DNA of 64,000 nucleotides. Source: Bradyrhizobium zhanjiangense (GTDB taxonomy: Bacteria; Pseudomonadota; Alphaproteobacteria; Rhizobiales; Xanthobacteraceae). A model generated the notes under the pieces. It had not been told where the DNA came from and made no database searches. It saw only the letters and a program-made list of their open reading frames with translations. Both the position numbers and the translations under genes were made by a program. The stretch is from the NCBI RefSeq assembly GCF_004114935.1, contig NZ_CP022221.1:4795001-4859000 (forward strand). The letters run 5' to 3'. Each line of letters begins with the position of its first letter. The stretch's first letter is position 1. Below, piece after piece: positions 28,399 to 36,778 of this stretch.

Positions 28399-29784
28399 AT
28401 GTCCGCTGTCGCCGAGTTGCTTTACTCGCGCCGCGTGCCGCAAGTCGCGGTGCTGGCGCTGATCTCCTTCAGTTTTGCGGGGTGCAGCGCCGACATGTCG
28501 TCGCGACTGTCCCAGTCGAATTTCTCCAATCCCTTCGCCTCGGAATCCACCGGTTCGGTGCAGCAGGCGCCACCGCCGCAGCGTGAGCTGCCGCAATATG
28601 CGCGGCCGCAGACGCAGCCTGGTTCCTATCAGTCCCAGCCCCTGCCTCCGCCCGCGGTGTCCACCCCGCAATCCTATCCCGTTGCCTCTGGCGGCGGAGT
28701 GTCCGGTGGTGGGCGCGGCGTCGGCTCCTACGCGCCCCCGGCGCAGCCGCACCTCGAGACCACGGCGACCGTACCGCCGCGCTCGGTTGCTGCAGCCCAG
28801 CCAGCCGGCGGCACCAAGATCATCGTCGGCACCAGCGACACGCTCGACGTGCTCGCCAAGCGCTATCATGTCACGCCGCAGGCGATCCTAGCCGCCAACG
28901 GCTACAAGGGCCCGCGCACGCTCTCGCCCGGCCAGCAGCTCATCATCCCGCATCCTGCCACGGCCGCTGCGCCCGTGCCGGCGATGGCTCCCGTCGCGGC
29001 TGTGCCTGCGGCGAAGCCGGTTGCAGCCGTCGCTGCGCCGCCGAGCACGCACTTCGTCAACCGTGGCGACACGCTCGCCAGCATCGCGCGCAAGAACCAC
29101 ATCTCGGCGGCCGAGCTGGCCCGTGCCAATGGCCTCGCCCCCTCAGCCAAGCTCAAGCTCGGCACTAAGCTGACCGTGCCCGGTGCCAAGACCGCCGCCG
29201 TCGCGGTGCCGGTTGCTCCGGCTCCGGTCGCGGCTGCTCCGGTTGTGGGAACGCTCCAGCCCGTGGCGGCCGCTCCGGCGCCTGCTACCAAGATGGCCGC
29301 TGCTGCCGCGCCGGTGCAGAGCGCGCGTCTGGCCCAAGCCACGGCCAATGTCGAAGAGAAGCCCGCCGAGACGCCGGCGAAGGCCGCGGAGGCCACTGGC
29401 GCGCTGCCGACCTTCCGCTGGCCGGTGCGCGGCAAGGTGGTCACGAGCTACGGCGCCAAGACCAACGGCAAGTCCAATGACGGCATCAATCTCGCGGTGC
29501 CCGAGGGGACGCCGGTCAAGGCGGCTGAAGACGGCGTCGTCGCCTATTCCGGCAACGAGCTGAAAGGTTACGGCAATCTGGTCCTGGTTCGGCACTCCAA
29601 CGGCTACGTCACCGCATATGCCCATGCGAGTGAGCTGTTGGTGAAGCGCGGCGATACTATCAAGCGCGGTCAGGTCATTGCCAAGTCGGGTCAATCCGGG
29701 GAAGTGGCGTCGCCGCAGCTCCACTTCGAGATCCGTAAGGGATCGAGCCCGGTTGACCCGCTTCAATTCCTGAACGGAGCGTGA
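28399..29784 (+). CDS. NlpD/EnvC-like LysM-LytM lipoprotein with degenerate peptidase site
   Basis: The 461-residue protein has a lipoprotein signal (residues 1-29, lipobox SFAGC), a Pro/Gln-rich linker, two LysM domains (about 142-184 and 218-262), an Ala-rich linker and a C-terminal LytM/M23 domain (about 340-458). Three of four zinc ligands are missing: NDGIN (Asn360, Asn364) replaces HxGID, and QLHFE has Gln440 before His442. It is therefore probably not a peptidase but an activator of a wall amidase in division, like NlpD. Its place after surE and pcm supports this. Confidence 0.88.
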   Translation: MSAVAELLYSRRVPQVAVLALISFSFAGCSADMSSRLSQSNFSNPFASESTGSVQQAPPPQRELPQYARPQTQPGSYQSQPLPPPAVSTPQSYPVASGGGVSGGGRGVGSYAPPAQPHLETTATVPPRSVAAAQPAGGTKIIVGTSDTLDVLAKRYHVTPQAILAANGYKGPRTLSPGQQLIIPHPATAAAPVPAMAPVAAVPAAKPVAAVAAPPSTHFVNRGDTLASIARKNHISAAELARANGLAPSAKLKLGTKLTVPGAKTAAVAVPVAPAPVAAAPVVGTLQPVAAAPAPATKMAAAAAPVQSARLAQATANVEEKPAETPAKAAEATGALPTFRWPVRGKVVTSYGAKTNGKSNDGINLAVPEGTPVKAAEDGVVAYSGNELKGYGNLVLVRHSNGYVTAYAHASELLVKRGDTIKRGQVIAKSGQSGEVASPQLHFEIRKGSSPVDPLQFLNGA

Positions 29785-29819
29785 GGCGGACGCTTCAGCC
29801 GGGTTCACACCGCGCGCTC

Positions 29820-29931
29820 ACTGTCATCGTCCGCGAAGGCGGACGATCCAGTATTCCAGAGACAGCAATTGTTCAGCCGATAGGCCGCGGCGTACTGGAT
29901 TCCCCGCCTGCGCGGGGAATGACAGGTGTAG
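29820..29931. repeat. Dispersed repeat family B, copy 2 (uninterrupted)
   Basis: Hairpin 1 is CTGTCATCGTCCGC with GCGGACGATCCAG, hairpin 2 is CTGGATTCCCCGC with GCGGGGAATGACAG, joined by about 50 bases. It lies between the convergent LytM and ATPase genes and may terminate both. It is the intact reference for the copy split by the IS. Confidence 0.82.
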
Positions 29932-29949
29932 GTGAGGCGAAAGTGTCCG

Positions 29950-30933
29950 CTACATCATCGTCAGCTTCACACCCAGCCGTCCCGCCAGCTCCTGCACGAA
30001 CTGCCAGGCGACGCGGCCTGAGCGGGAGCCGCGCGTGGTCGACCATTCCAGCGCCTCGCGCTCCAGCGCCTCGTCGTCGATCTTGATGCCGAAATGGCTG
30101 CAATAGCCGCGCACCATGGCGAGATACTCGTCCTGGCTGCAGCGGTGGAAGCCGAGCCAGAGGCCGAAGCGATCCGACAGTGAGACCTTCTCCTCGACCG
30201 CTTCGCCGGGATTGATCGCGGTCGAACGCTCGTTCTCGATCATCTCGCGCGCGAGCAGATGGCGGCGGTTGGAGGTGGCGTAGAGGATGACGTTCTCGGG
30301 CCGGCCTTCGATGCCGCCTTCGAGCACGGCCTTGAGCGACTTGTAGGACGCATCATTGCCGTCGAAGGAGAGATCGTCGCAGAACACGATGAAGCGGAAG
30401 GAGGAGGCGCGCAAGCACTCCATCAGCGCGGGCAGGCTTTCGATGTCCTCGCGATGGATCTCGATCAGCTTCAGCTTGTCGGTCGGGTTGCGCTCCGCGT
30501 TGAGGCTGGCATGCGCCGCCTTCACCAGCGATGACTTGCCCATGCCACGCGCGCCCCAGAGCAGGGCGTTGTTGGCGGGCAGGCCATTGGCGAAGCGCTC
30601 GGTGTTCTCCATTAGGATGTCGCGCATCCGGTCGACGCCCTTCAGTAGGAATAGCTCGACGCGGCTGACCCGCGGCACTGCCGCAAGGCGGCCGTCCGGG
30701 TGCCAGACGAACGCGTCGGCCCGTTCGAACGACTCGGATTCGAGGGTCGGGTTGCTCTGGGCCGAGAGGTGCGCTGCAATGGTCTCCAGCGCGCGGACGA
30801 TGCGCTCCTGGGAGGGATCGACCGGGTCTGCCTTAACGGCGCCCTTGGGACGTTTTGCCGCGACGCCGGCGGGCTTCTTGGCAGGGGTATTGGGGCCTTT
30901 GCCGGCCGGGCTTTTGCTGGGTTTTTTGGGCAT
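29950..30933 (-). CDS. DUF815-family P-loop ATPase
   Basis: The ATG at 30,933 gives 327 residues. The first 35 are Lys/Pro/Ala-rich and probably disordered. The AAA-like core shows Walker A GARGMGKSS (about 127-135), Walker B FIVFCDDLSF (about 181-190) and sensor/arginine segment YATSNRRHLL. The pattern LLWGARGMGKSSLVKA and the SDRFGLWLGFH segment identify the DUF815 family, whose cellular role is not established. Convergent with the LytM lipoprotein gene and divergent from yajC. Confidence 0.83.
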   Translation of the reverse strand: MPKKPSKSPAGKGPNTPAKKPAGVAAKRPKGAVKADPVDPSQERIVRALETIAAHLSAQSNPTLESESFERADAFVWHPDGRLAAVPRVSRVELFLLKGVDRMRDILMENTERFANGLPANNALLWGARGMGKSSLVKAAHASLNAERNPTDKLKLIEIHREDIESLPALMECLRASSFRFIVFCDDLSFDGNDASYKSLKAVLEGGIEGRPENVILYATSNRRHLLAREMIENERSTAINPGEAVEEKVSLSDRFGLWLGFHRCSQDEYLAMVRGYCSHFGIKIDDEALEREALEWSTTRGSRSGRVAWQFVQELAGRLGVKLTMM

Positions 30934-31115
30934 GTCCGAAGTTCCTGAGAACGCAGCCTTATCGGGCCTGAGGACGCGCCGCAAGGTGGGCCAAAAGGGC
31001 GGTCTGGCAGCGTTGCAATTGGGGCAATGGCCGCTATAGTCCGCGCGAATTTGACCGAACCGGTCGCCTTTGAGGGCCTGACCGGCTTTCCCCCGTTGTC
31101 ACGAGGATCGTCCGA

Positions 31116-31481
31116 ATGCTGATTACCCCTGCGTATGCCCAGGCCGCGGGCGCCGGCGACACCAACAGCATGTTGATGTCGCTGCTGCCGTTCGCCCTGA
31201 TCTTTGTGATCATGTACTTCCTGATTCTGCGTCCGCAGCAGAAGAAGGTCCGCGATCATGCCGACCTCGTGAAGAACATCCGCCGCGGCGACACGGTGGT
31301 GACTTCGGGCGGCCTCGTCGGCAAGGTCACCAAGGTCGTCGACGACGACCAGATCGAGTTCGAGATATCCGACGGTGTGCGCGTGCGGCAGATGCGCCAG
31401 ATGATCTCAGGCGTGCGCGCCAAGGGCGAACCGGCCAAAGAATCCAAGGAAAGCGCCAAGGACGACACCGCGGCGAAGTGA
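31116..31481 (+). CDS. yajC: Preprotein translocase accessory subunit YajC
   Basis: The 121-residue protein has a single N-terminal membrane helix (about 24-44, LLPFALIFVIMYFLILRPQQ) with the RPQQKK signature immediately after, then a small soluble domain (GDTVVTSGGLVGKVTKV). YajC associates with SecDF and the SecYEG channel at the inner membrane. It heads the yajC-secD-secF operon, 61 bases before secD. The C-terminus is an extended Lys/Glu-rich tail. Confidence 0.93.
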   Translation: MLITPAYAQAAGAGDTNSMLMSLLPFALIFVIMYFLILRPQQKKVRDHADLVKNIRRGDTVVTSGGLVGKVTKVVDDDQIEFEISDGVRVRQMRQMISGVRAKGEPAKESKESAKDDTAAK

Positions 31482-31542
31482 GTGCTCCCCCGCGAGTCAC
31501 TATAAGTCTCCTGCAAGTCTCCTGATCTGACAGGTCTAGTCG

Positions 31543-33147
31543 ATGTTGTATTTCACGCGGTGGAGGGCGCTCGGGATTATCCTGACGGCGCTGATCGTGT
31601 GCCTCTGCGCGGTCCCCAACTTCTTCCCCGAGGCGCAGGTCAAGACCTGGCCGGCCTGGGCGCAGCGCCGGCTCGTGCTCGGCCTCGACCTGCAGGGCGG
31701 ATCCTATCTGCTGCTTGAGGTCGATTCCGCCTATGTGAGGAAGGAGAGGCTCGACCAGATCCGCGACGACGTTCGCCGGACGCTGCGCGATGCCAAGATC
31801 GGTTTCACCGGTGGCGTTACCGTGCGCAACGACGCGGTCGAAGTTCGCATCAGCAAGGAATCCGATGCGCAGGCCGCACTCGCCAAGCTGCGCGAGCTGT
31901 CGCAGCCGCTGGGCGGCCTCATGGGATCCGGCGGTCAGCGCGACCTTGAAGTCACCGATGCCGGTGGCGGTGTGATCCGCCTGAGCATCCCGCAGGCCGC
32001 GATGCTCGACCGCATGCGCAAGACCATCGAGCAGTCGATCCAGATCGTCGAACGCCGCGTCAACGAGCTCGGCACCGTCGAGCCCGTGATTCAGCGCCAG
32101 GGCAACGACCGCATCCTGGTGCAGGTCCCCGGCCTCCAGGACCCGACGCGCCTGAAGGAACTCCTGGGCAAGACCGCGAAGATGGAATTCCGCATGGTCG
32201 ATACCTCCGTGCCGCCGGATCAGGCTCAGCAGGGCAGGTTGCCGCCGGAATCCGAACTCTTGATGAGCGCCTCGCCGCCGCCGACGCCTTACGTGGTCAA
32301 GAAGCAGGTGCTGGTTGCCGGCGGCGATCTGACCGATGCCCAGGCGAGCTTCGACCAGCGCACGGGTGAGCCGGTCGTCAGCTTCAAGTTCAATACGTCG
32401 GGCGCGCGCAAATTCTCGCAGGCGACGCAAGAGAATGTGGGACTGCCGTTCGCGATCGTGCTCGACAACAAGGTGATCTCGGCGCCCGTCATCCGCGAGC
32501 CGATCACCGGCGGCCAAGGCCAGATCTCCGGGAATTTCACCGTGCAATCGGCCAACGATCTCGCGATCCTCCTGCGCGCCGGCGCGCTGCCGGCGCCGCT
32601 CACGGTGGTCGAGGAACGCACCGTCGGTCCGGGTCTCGGCCAGGATTCGATCGAGAAGGGCGAGCTTGCGGCCTATGTCGGCTCGATCCTCGTCATCGTG
32701 TTCATGCTCGCGACCTACCGGCTGTTCGGCGTGTTCGCGAACGTCGCGGTGGCGATCAACGTCGCGATGATCTTCGGCCTGTTGTCGCTGCTCAACGCCA
32801 CGCTGACGCTGCCCGGCATCGCCGGCATCGTGCTCACCGTTGGCATCGCGGTCGATTCCAACGTGCTGATCTACGAGCGCATCCGCGAGGAGCTGCGCGG
32901 CGGCCGGAACGCGATCTCGGCGATCGACGCCGGCTTCAAGCGGGCGCTGGCGACGATCCTCGATTCCAACATCACCACCTTCATTGCTGCCGCCGTGCTG
33001 TTCTACATCGGCACCGGCCCGGTGCGCGGCTTTGCCGTGACGCTCGGCATCGGCATCATCACCACGGTGTTCACCGCCTTCACCCTGACGCGGCTGATCG
33101 TCGCCGGGTGGGTGCGGTGGAAGCGGCCGCAGAGCGTGCCGATCTAG
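31543..33147 (+). CDS. secD: Protein translocase subunit SecD
   Basis: The 534-residue protein has one N-terminal membrane helix, a large periplasmic P1 region that starts with the family motif LGLDLQGGSYLLLEV, and five C-terminal membrane helices including GIVLTVGIAVDSNVLIYERI and LDSNITTFIAAAVLF. SecD with SecF uses the proton gradient to pull exported proteins out of the Sec channel. It is separated from secF by ten bases. Length is normal for alphaproteobacteria. Confidence 0.95.
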   Translation: MLYFTRWRALGIILTALIVCLCAVPNFFPEAQVKTWPAWAQRRLVLGLDLQGGSYLLLEVDSAYVRKERLDQIRDDVRRTLRDAKIGFTGGVTVRNDAVEVRISKESDAQAALAKLRELSQPLGGLMGSGGQRDLEVTDAGGGVIRLSIPQAAMLDRMRKTIEQSIQIVERRVNELGTVEPVIQRQGNDRILVQVPGLQDPTRLKELLGKTAKMEFRMVDTSVPPDQAQQGRLPPESELLMSASPPPTPYVVKKQVLVAGGDLTDAQASFDQRTGEPVVSFKFNTSGARKFSQATQENVGLPFAIVLDNKVISAPVIREPITGGQGQISGNFTVQSANDLAILLRAGALPAPLTVVEERTVGPGLGQDSIEKGELAAYVGSILVIVFMLATYRLFGVFANVAVAINVAMIFGLLSLLNATLTLPGIAGIVLTVGIAVDSNVLIYERIREELRGGRNAISAIDAGFKRALATILDSNITTFIAAAVLFYIGTGPVRGFAVTLGIGIITTVFTAFTLTRLIVAGWVRWKRPQSVPI

Positions 33148-33157
33148 GAGCCTGATC

Positions 33158-34177
33158 GTGACTCACACCGTTCTCATCGGGCTCGGCGTCCTCATCGCCA
33201 TTCTCACCGTGGTCGCGGCCCTCGGCCTCTTGCCGTCGCTGCGTATCGTCCCGGACAATACGCATTTCGACTTCACGCGCTTTCGCCGCATCAGCTTCCC
33301 GATCTCGGCGGCGCTGTCGATCGTCGCGATCACGCTGTTCTTCACCCACGGGCTGAATTTCGGCATCGACTTCCGCGGCGGCACCTTGCTCGAGGTGCAG
33401 GCCAAGTCCGGCACCGCGGACATCGCGGCGATGCGCACGACGCTGGATTCCCTGCGACTCGGCGAAGTCCAGCTCCAGCAGTTCGGTGGTCCCGCTGACG
33501 TCCTGATCCGCGTTGCGGAGCAGCCCGGCGGCGACGCCGCGCAGCAGGAGGCCGTGCAGAAGGTCCGCGCTGCGCTCGGCGATTCCGTCGAATATCGCCG
33601 TGTCGAGGTGGTCGGCCCGCGCGTCTCCGGTGAGCTCTTGGCCTACGGCATGCTCGGCCTGATGCTCGCGATCGTGGCGATCCTGATCTATCTCTGGTTC
33701 CGCTTCGAATGGCAGTTCGCGCTCGGCGCCATGATCGCCAACGTGCACGACATCGTGCTCACGATCGGCTTCATGTCGATCAGCCAGGTCGATTTCGACC
33801 TGACCAGCATCGCCGCGCTGCTGACGATTCTCGGCTATTCGCTCAACGACACCGTCGTCATCTACGACCGTATCCGCGAAATGCTGCGGCGCTACAAAAA
33901 GATGCCGATGCCGCAGCTGCTCAACGAGTCCATCAACTCGACGCTGTCGCGCTCCATCATCACCCACGTCACGGTGACGCTGGCACTGCTCGCGCTGCTG
34001 CTGTTCGGCGGACACGCCATCCACAGCTTCACCGCAGTGATGATGTTCGGCGTGGTGCTGGTCGGCACCTACACCTCGATCTTCATCGCGGCGCCGATCC
34101 TGATCTATCTCGGCGTCGGCGAGCATCGCGAAGATGCGCCGGATACGGCTACGCCGGCGAAGAAAAACAAGGCATGA
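33158..34177 (+). CDS. secF: Protein translocase subunit SecF
   Basis: Translation begins at a GTG, ten bases after secD, with AGGAGCCTGATC as ribosome site. The 339 residues contain six membrane helices and the SecF motif LNFGIDFRGGTLLEV, then LTILGYSLNDTVVIYDRIRE and LNESINSTLSRSIITHVT. It partners SecD. A GC-rich hairpin follows at 34,190. Confidence 0.95.
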   Translation: MTHTVLIGLGVLIAILTVVAALGLLPSLRIVPDNTHFDFTRFRRISFPISAALSIVAITLFFTHGLNFGIDFRGGTLLEVQAKSGTADIAAMRTTLDSLRLGEVQLQQFGGPADVLIRVAEQPGGDAAQQEAVQKVRAALGDSVEYRRVEVVGPRVSGELLAYGMLGLMLAIVAILIYLWFRFEWQFALGAMIANVHDIVLTIGFMSISQVDFDLTSIAALLTILGYSLNDTVVIYDRIREMLRRYKKMPMPQLLNESINSTLSRSIITHVTVTLALLALLLFGGHAIHSFTAVMMFGVVLVGTYTSIFIAAPILIYLGVGEHREDAPDTATPAKKNKA

Positions 34178-34189
34178 TCCGAACCGCAT

Positions 34190-34213
34190 ACCCCCGCATG
34201 CGTTTGCGGGGGT
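34190..34213 (+). terminator. Hairpin after secF
   Basis: ACCCCCGCA and TGCGGGGGT form a nine-base stem with a six-base loop, just past the secF stop. No T run follows, so it could also be an RNA-stabilising or partial terminator ahead of the next gene, which starts 24 bases later. Confidence 0.5.
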
Positions 34214-34237
34214 AGTAAGCTCATTCGGACCTGGCTC

Positions 34238-34621
34238 ATGGCTGGCGACCCCAACGCACCCCATTTCCCGCGCTCGGCGCCGATCGAAGCCTATGGCAAG
34301 GGCGGCTTCGCCTTCGCTGGCATGTCGCATCGAGGATCGTTGCTGTGCCTTCCCGACGCGATCTGGGCCTGGGACGTGACGGACCCCACCAAGATCGACC
34401 GCTACTCGCTCGATCGCGTGTTCACGGCCGCCAACAGCATCGACACGCTTCTGGTCGGCACTGGAACCGGGGTTTGGCTTCCGCCGCCGGAACTGCGCCA
34501 GGCCTTGAAGGCGGTGAGAGTAGTGCTGGACACGATGCAGACCGGCCCCGCCGTGCGCACCTACAACATCATGATCGGCGAGCGACGCCGCGTCGCGGCC
34601 GCGCTGATCGCGGTGCCATGA
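34238..34621 (+). CDS. Mth938-domain protein, NDUFAF3-like complex I assembly factor homologue
   Basis: The 127-residue protein belongs to the Mth938/DUF498 family: it opens AGDPNAPHFPRSAPIEAYGK, has FRGSL-like SHRGSLLCLP, then the nucleotide-fold-like LLVGTGTGVWLPPPELRQAL and TYNIMIGERRRVAAALIAVP. The human member NDUFAF3 assembles mitochondrial complex I. The bacterial role is not established. It lies behind secF and overlaps the next gene as ATGA, so the two are coupled. Location beside the membrane-insertion genes suggests involvement in membrane protein biogenesis. Confidence 0.82.
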   Translation: MAGDPNAPHFPRSAPIEAYGKGGFAFAGMSHRGSLLCLPDAIWAWDVTDPTKIDRYSLDRVFTAANSIDTLLVGTGTGVWLPPPELRQALKAVRVVLDTMQTGPAVRTYNIMIGERRRVAAALIAVP

Positions 34622-35481
34622 GCAGCACCGCGCCGCCATCCGATTCGGCTACCTTTTGCGCCGATCTCGTGCGCAGCCACGACTTTCCGCGTTACGTCGC
34701 GACGCTGTTCGTACCCGCCGCAGAGCGTCGCGCGCTGCTGGCGCTCTATGCCTTCAATGCAGAGATCGTGCGCGTTCGCGACCAGGTGAGCCAGCCCTTG
34801 CCCGGCGAGATTCGCCTGCAATGGTGGACCGACATGCTGTCAGGCCATGTCCATGGCAGCGCCGAGGGCAATCCGGTGGCGGCGGAGCTGCTCCGCGCGA
34901 TCCGCGATTACGACCTGCCGGTCGAGCCGCTGTCCCTGCTCGCCGACGAGCACCAGTTCGATCTCTACAACGATCCGATGCCGACCATGGCGGCACTGGA
35001 AGGCTATCTGGCGGCCACCTCATCGGCGTTGTTTGCCCTTGCAGCCCGGATCATGGCGCCGCCGTCGGAGGCGGCCGAGCATCTCGCCCGTCATGCTGGG
35101 CTTGCCCAGGGAATCGTCCAGGTCGTGGCCAACCTGCCGCGTGATGCGGCGCACCGGCAATTGTTCCTGCCGCAGCAAGTGCTGGCGAGCCACAACTGCA
35201 ATATGGAGGATGTGTTCGCCGGCAAGGAGACGCCGAGCCTGCGCGCCGTACTGGACCAGCTCGCGGGCGAAGCGCGGCAGCATCTGACCACGGCCTCCTC
35301 GCTGCTGCCGCAGGTGCCGCCATCCGTGCGGCCTGCGTTTCTGCTGCTGAGCCAGACCCGGGCCGATCTGAAGCGCCTGTCGAAACCTGGCCGCAATCCG
35401 TTCGCGCCGCAGCCGGCCTCGCGGCTGCGCACGCTGTGGACGCTGTGGCGGGCTTCACGCTCCAGGGAATTTACCAAATAG
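34618..35481 (+). CDS. Squalene/phytoene synthase-like protein, NDUFAF6-like
   Basis: The ATG overlaps the preceding stop. The 287-residue all-helical protein matches the trans-isoprenyl diphosphate synthase fold (ALYAFNAEIVRVRDQVSQP, IRLQWWTDMLSG, HAGLAQGIVQVVANLPRDA). The Asp-rich DXXXD motifs of true squalene or phytoene synthases are poorly kept, for example DQVSQ where DxxxD is expected, so prenyl-transfer is doubtful. The same degenerate group includes human NDUFAF6, a complex I assembly factor. Its partner gene is NDUFAF3-like, so a shared role is inferred. No carotenoid or hopanoid genes are adjacent. Confidence 0.75.
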   Translation: MSSTAPPSDSATFCADLVRSHDFPRYVATLFVPAAERRALLALYAFNAEIVRVRDQVSQPLPGEIRLQWWTDMLSGHVHGSAEGNPVAAELLRAIRDYDLPVEPLSLLADEHQFDLYNDPMPTMAALEGYLAATSSALFALAARIMAPPSEAAEHLARHAGLAQGIVQVVANLPRDAAHRQLFLPQQVLASHNCNMEDVFAGKETPSLRAVLDQLAGEARQHLTTASSLLPQVPPSVRPAFLLLSQTRADLKRLSKPGRNPFAPQPASRLRTLWTLWRASRSREFTK

Positions 35482-35526
35482 GGGTCGGCTTATCGCCTGA
35501 GGCGGCCAAATGCTCTATGCTGGCCT

Positions 35527-36771
35527 ATGGCCGACTTGTCCCAAAGCGCGACCTCCGATCTCGGCGACTTCCCGGTCGCACCAAGCGACATCCATGCGGC
35601 CGCCGAGACCATCCGGGGTGCCGTCGTCGAAACGCCTTGTAGCTACAGCCGGACGCTGAGCAGCATCTGCGGTTGCGACATCTGGCTGAAATTCGAGAAC
35701 CTCCAGTTCACCTCCTCGTTCAAGGAACGCGGCGCCCTCAATAGGCTGACCGCGCTGACGCCGGAGGAGCGTGCGCGCGGCGTCATCGCGATGTCGGCGG
35801 GTAACCACGCACAGGGCGTCGCCTATCACGCGAGAAGGCTCAACATTCCCGCCACCATCGTCATGCCGGTCGGCACGCCCATGGTGAAGATCGAGAATAC
35901 CAGGCATCACGGCGCGGAGGTGGTGGTTACGGGCGCGACGCTGGAGGAGGCGGCCGCGTTCGCGCGGAGCCACGGTGAGGCTCGCGGCATGATCTTCGTC
36001 CATCCCTATGACGATCCGCTGGTGATCGCCGGGCAGGGTACCGTCGGACTGGAGATGCTGAAGGCGGTGCCGGAGCTCGATACGTTGGTCGTCCCGATCG
36101 GCGGCGGCGGGCTGATCAGCGGCATCGCCATTGCCGCCAAGTCGATCAAACCGTCGCTACGGATGCTCGGCGTCGAGGCCTGGCTCTATCCCTCGATGTA
36201 CAATGCCATCCATGACGGGAATCTGCCGGCGCGCGGTGACACGCTCGCCGAAGGCATCGCGGTCAAATCGCCCGGCAAGATCACCACCGAAATCGTCCGC
36301 CGCCTCGTCGATGACATCGCGCTCGTGAACGAAGCCGAGCTCGAGCGTGCGGTTGCGACCCTGATCTCGATCGAGAAGACGGTGGTCGAGGGCGCCGGTG
36401 CCGCCGGCCTTGCCGCGCTGATGTCCGATCCATCTCGCTTCGCCGGCCAGAAAGTGGGCCTGGTGCTGAGCGGCGGCAACATCGATACGAGACTGATCGC
36501 CTCGGTCCTGACCCGCGAGCTGGCACGCGAGGGGCGACTGACCCAACTCTCGCTCGATATTCCTGACCGCCCCGGGCAATTGGCCGCGGTCGCGGCGCTT
36601 TTGGCCGAAGCCGGCGCCAACATCATCGAGGTCTCGCACCAGCGGACCTTCTCCGACCTGCCGGCCAAGGCGACGCTGCTGCAACTGGTCATCGAGACCC
36701 GCGACAGCGCCCATCTCGACGAGGTGATGGCAAGGCTCAGTGCATCCGGTTTGACGGCGCGCTGCACGTGA
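35527..36771 (+). CDS. ilvA: Threonine ammonia-lyase with ACT domain
   Basis: The 414-residue PLP enzyme converts threonine to 2-ketobutyrate, the first step towards isoleucine. Lys66 in FTSSFKERGA holds the cofactor, SAGNHAQGVA binds the carboxylate and GGGG near 194 binds the phosphate. The C-terminal ACT domain (about 338-414, LDIPDRPGQLAAVAALLAEA) is probably a feedback sensor. A single ACT domain fits the shorter threonine dehydratase type rather than E. coli IlvA with its double domain. Reads in the same direction as the secDF group but with its own upstream gap of 45 bases. Confidence 0.9.
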   Translation: MADLSQSATSDLGDFPVAPSDIHAAAETIRGAVVETPCSYSRTLSSICGCDIWLKFENLQFTSSFKERGALNRLTALTPEERARGVIAMSAGNHAQGVAYHARRLNIPATIVMPVGTPMVKIENTRHHGAEVVVTGATLEEAAAFARSHGEARGMIFVHPYDDPLVIAGQGTVGLEMLKAVPELDTLVVPIGGGGLISGIAIAAKSIKPSLRMLGVEAWLYPSMYNAIHDGNLPARGDTLAEGIAVKSPGKITTEIVRRLVDDIALVNEAELERAVATLISIEKTVVEGAGAAGLAALMSDPSRFAGQKVGLVLSGGNIDTRLIASVLTRELAREGRLTQLSLDIPDRPGQLAAVAALLAEAGANIIEVSHQRTFSDLPAKATLLQLVIETRDSAHLDEVMARLSASGLTARCT

Positions 36772-36778
36772 GCGCGTC

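Noticed and set aside
33080..34639. A 519-codon minus-strand frame opposite secF
   Set aside because: Antisense shadow of SecF and its neighbour, rich in Asp/His/Arg and without motifs.
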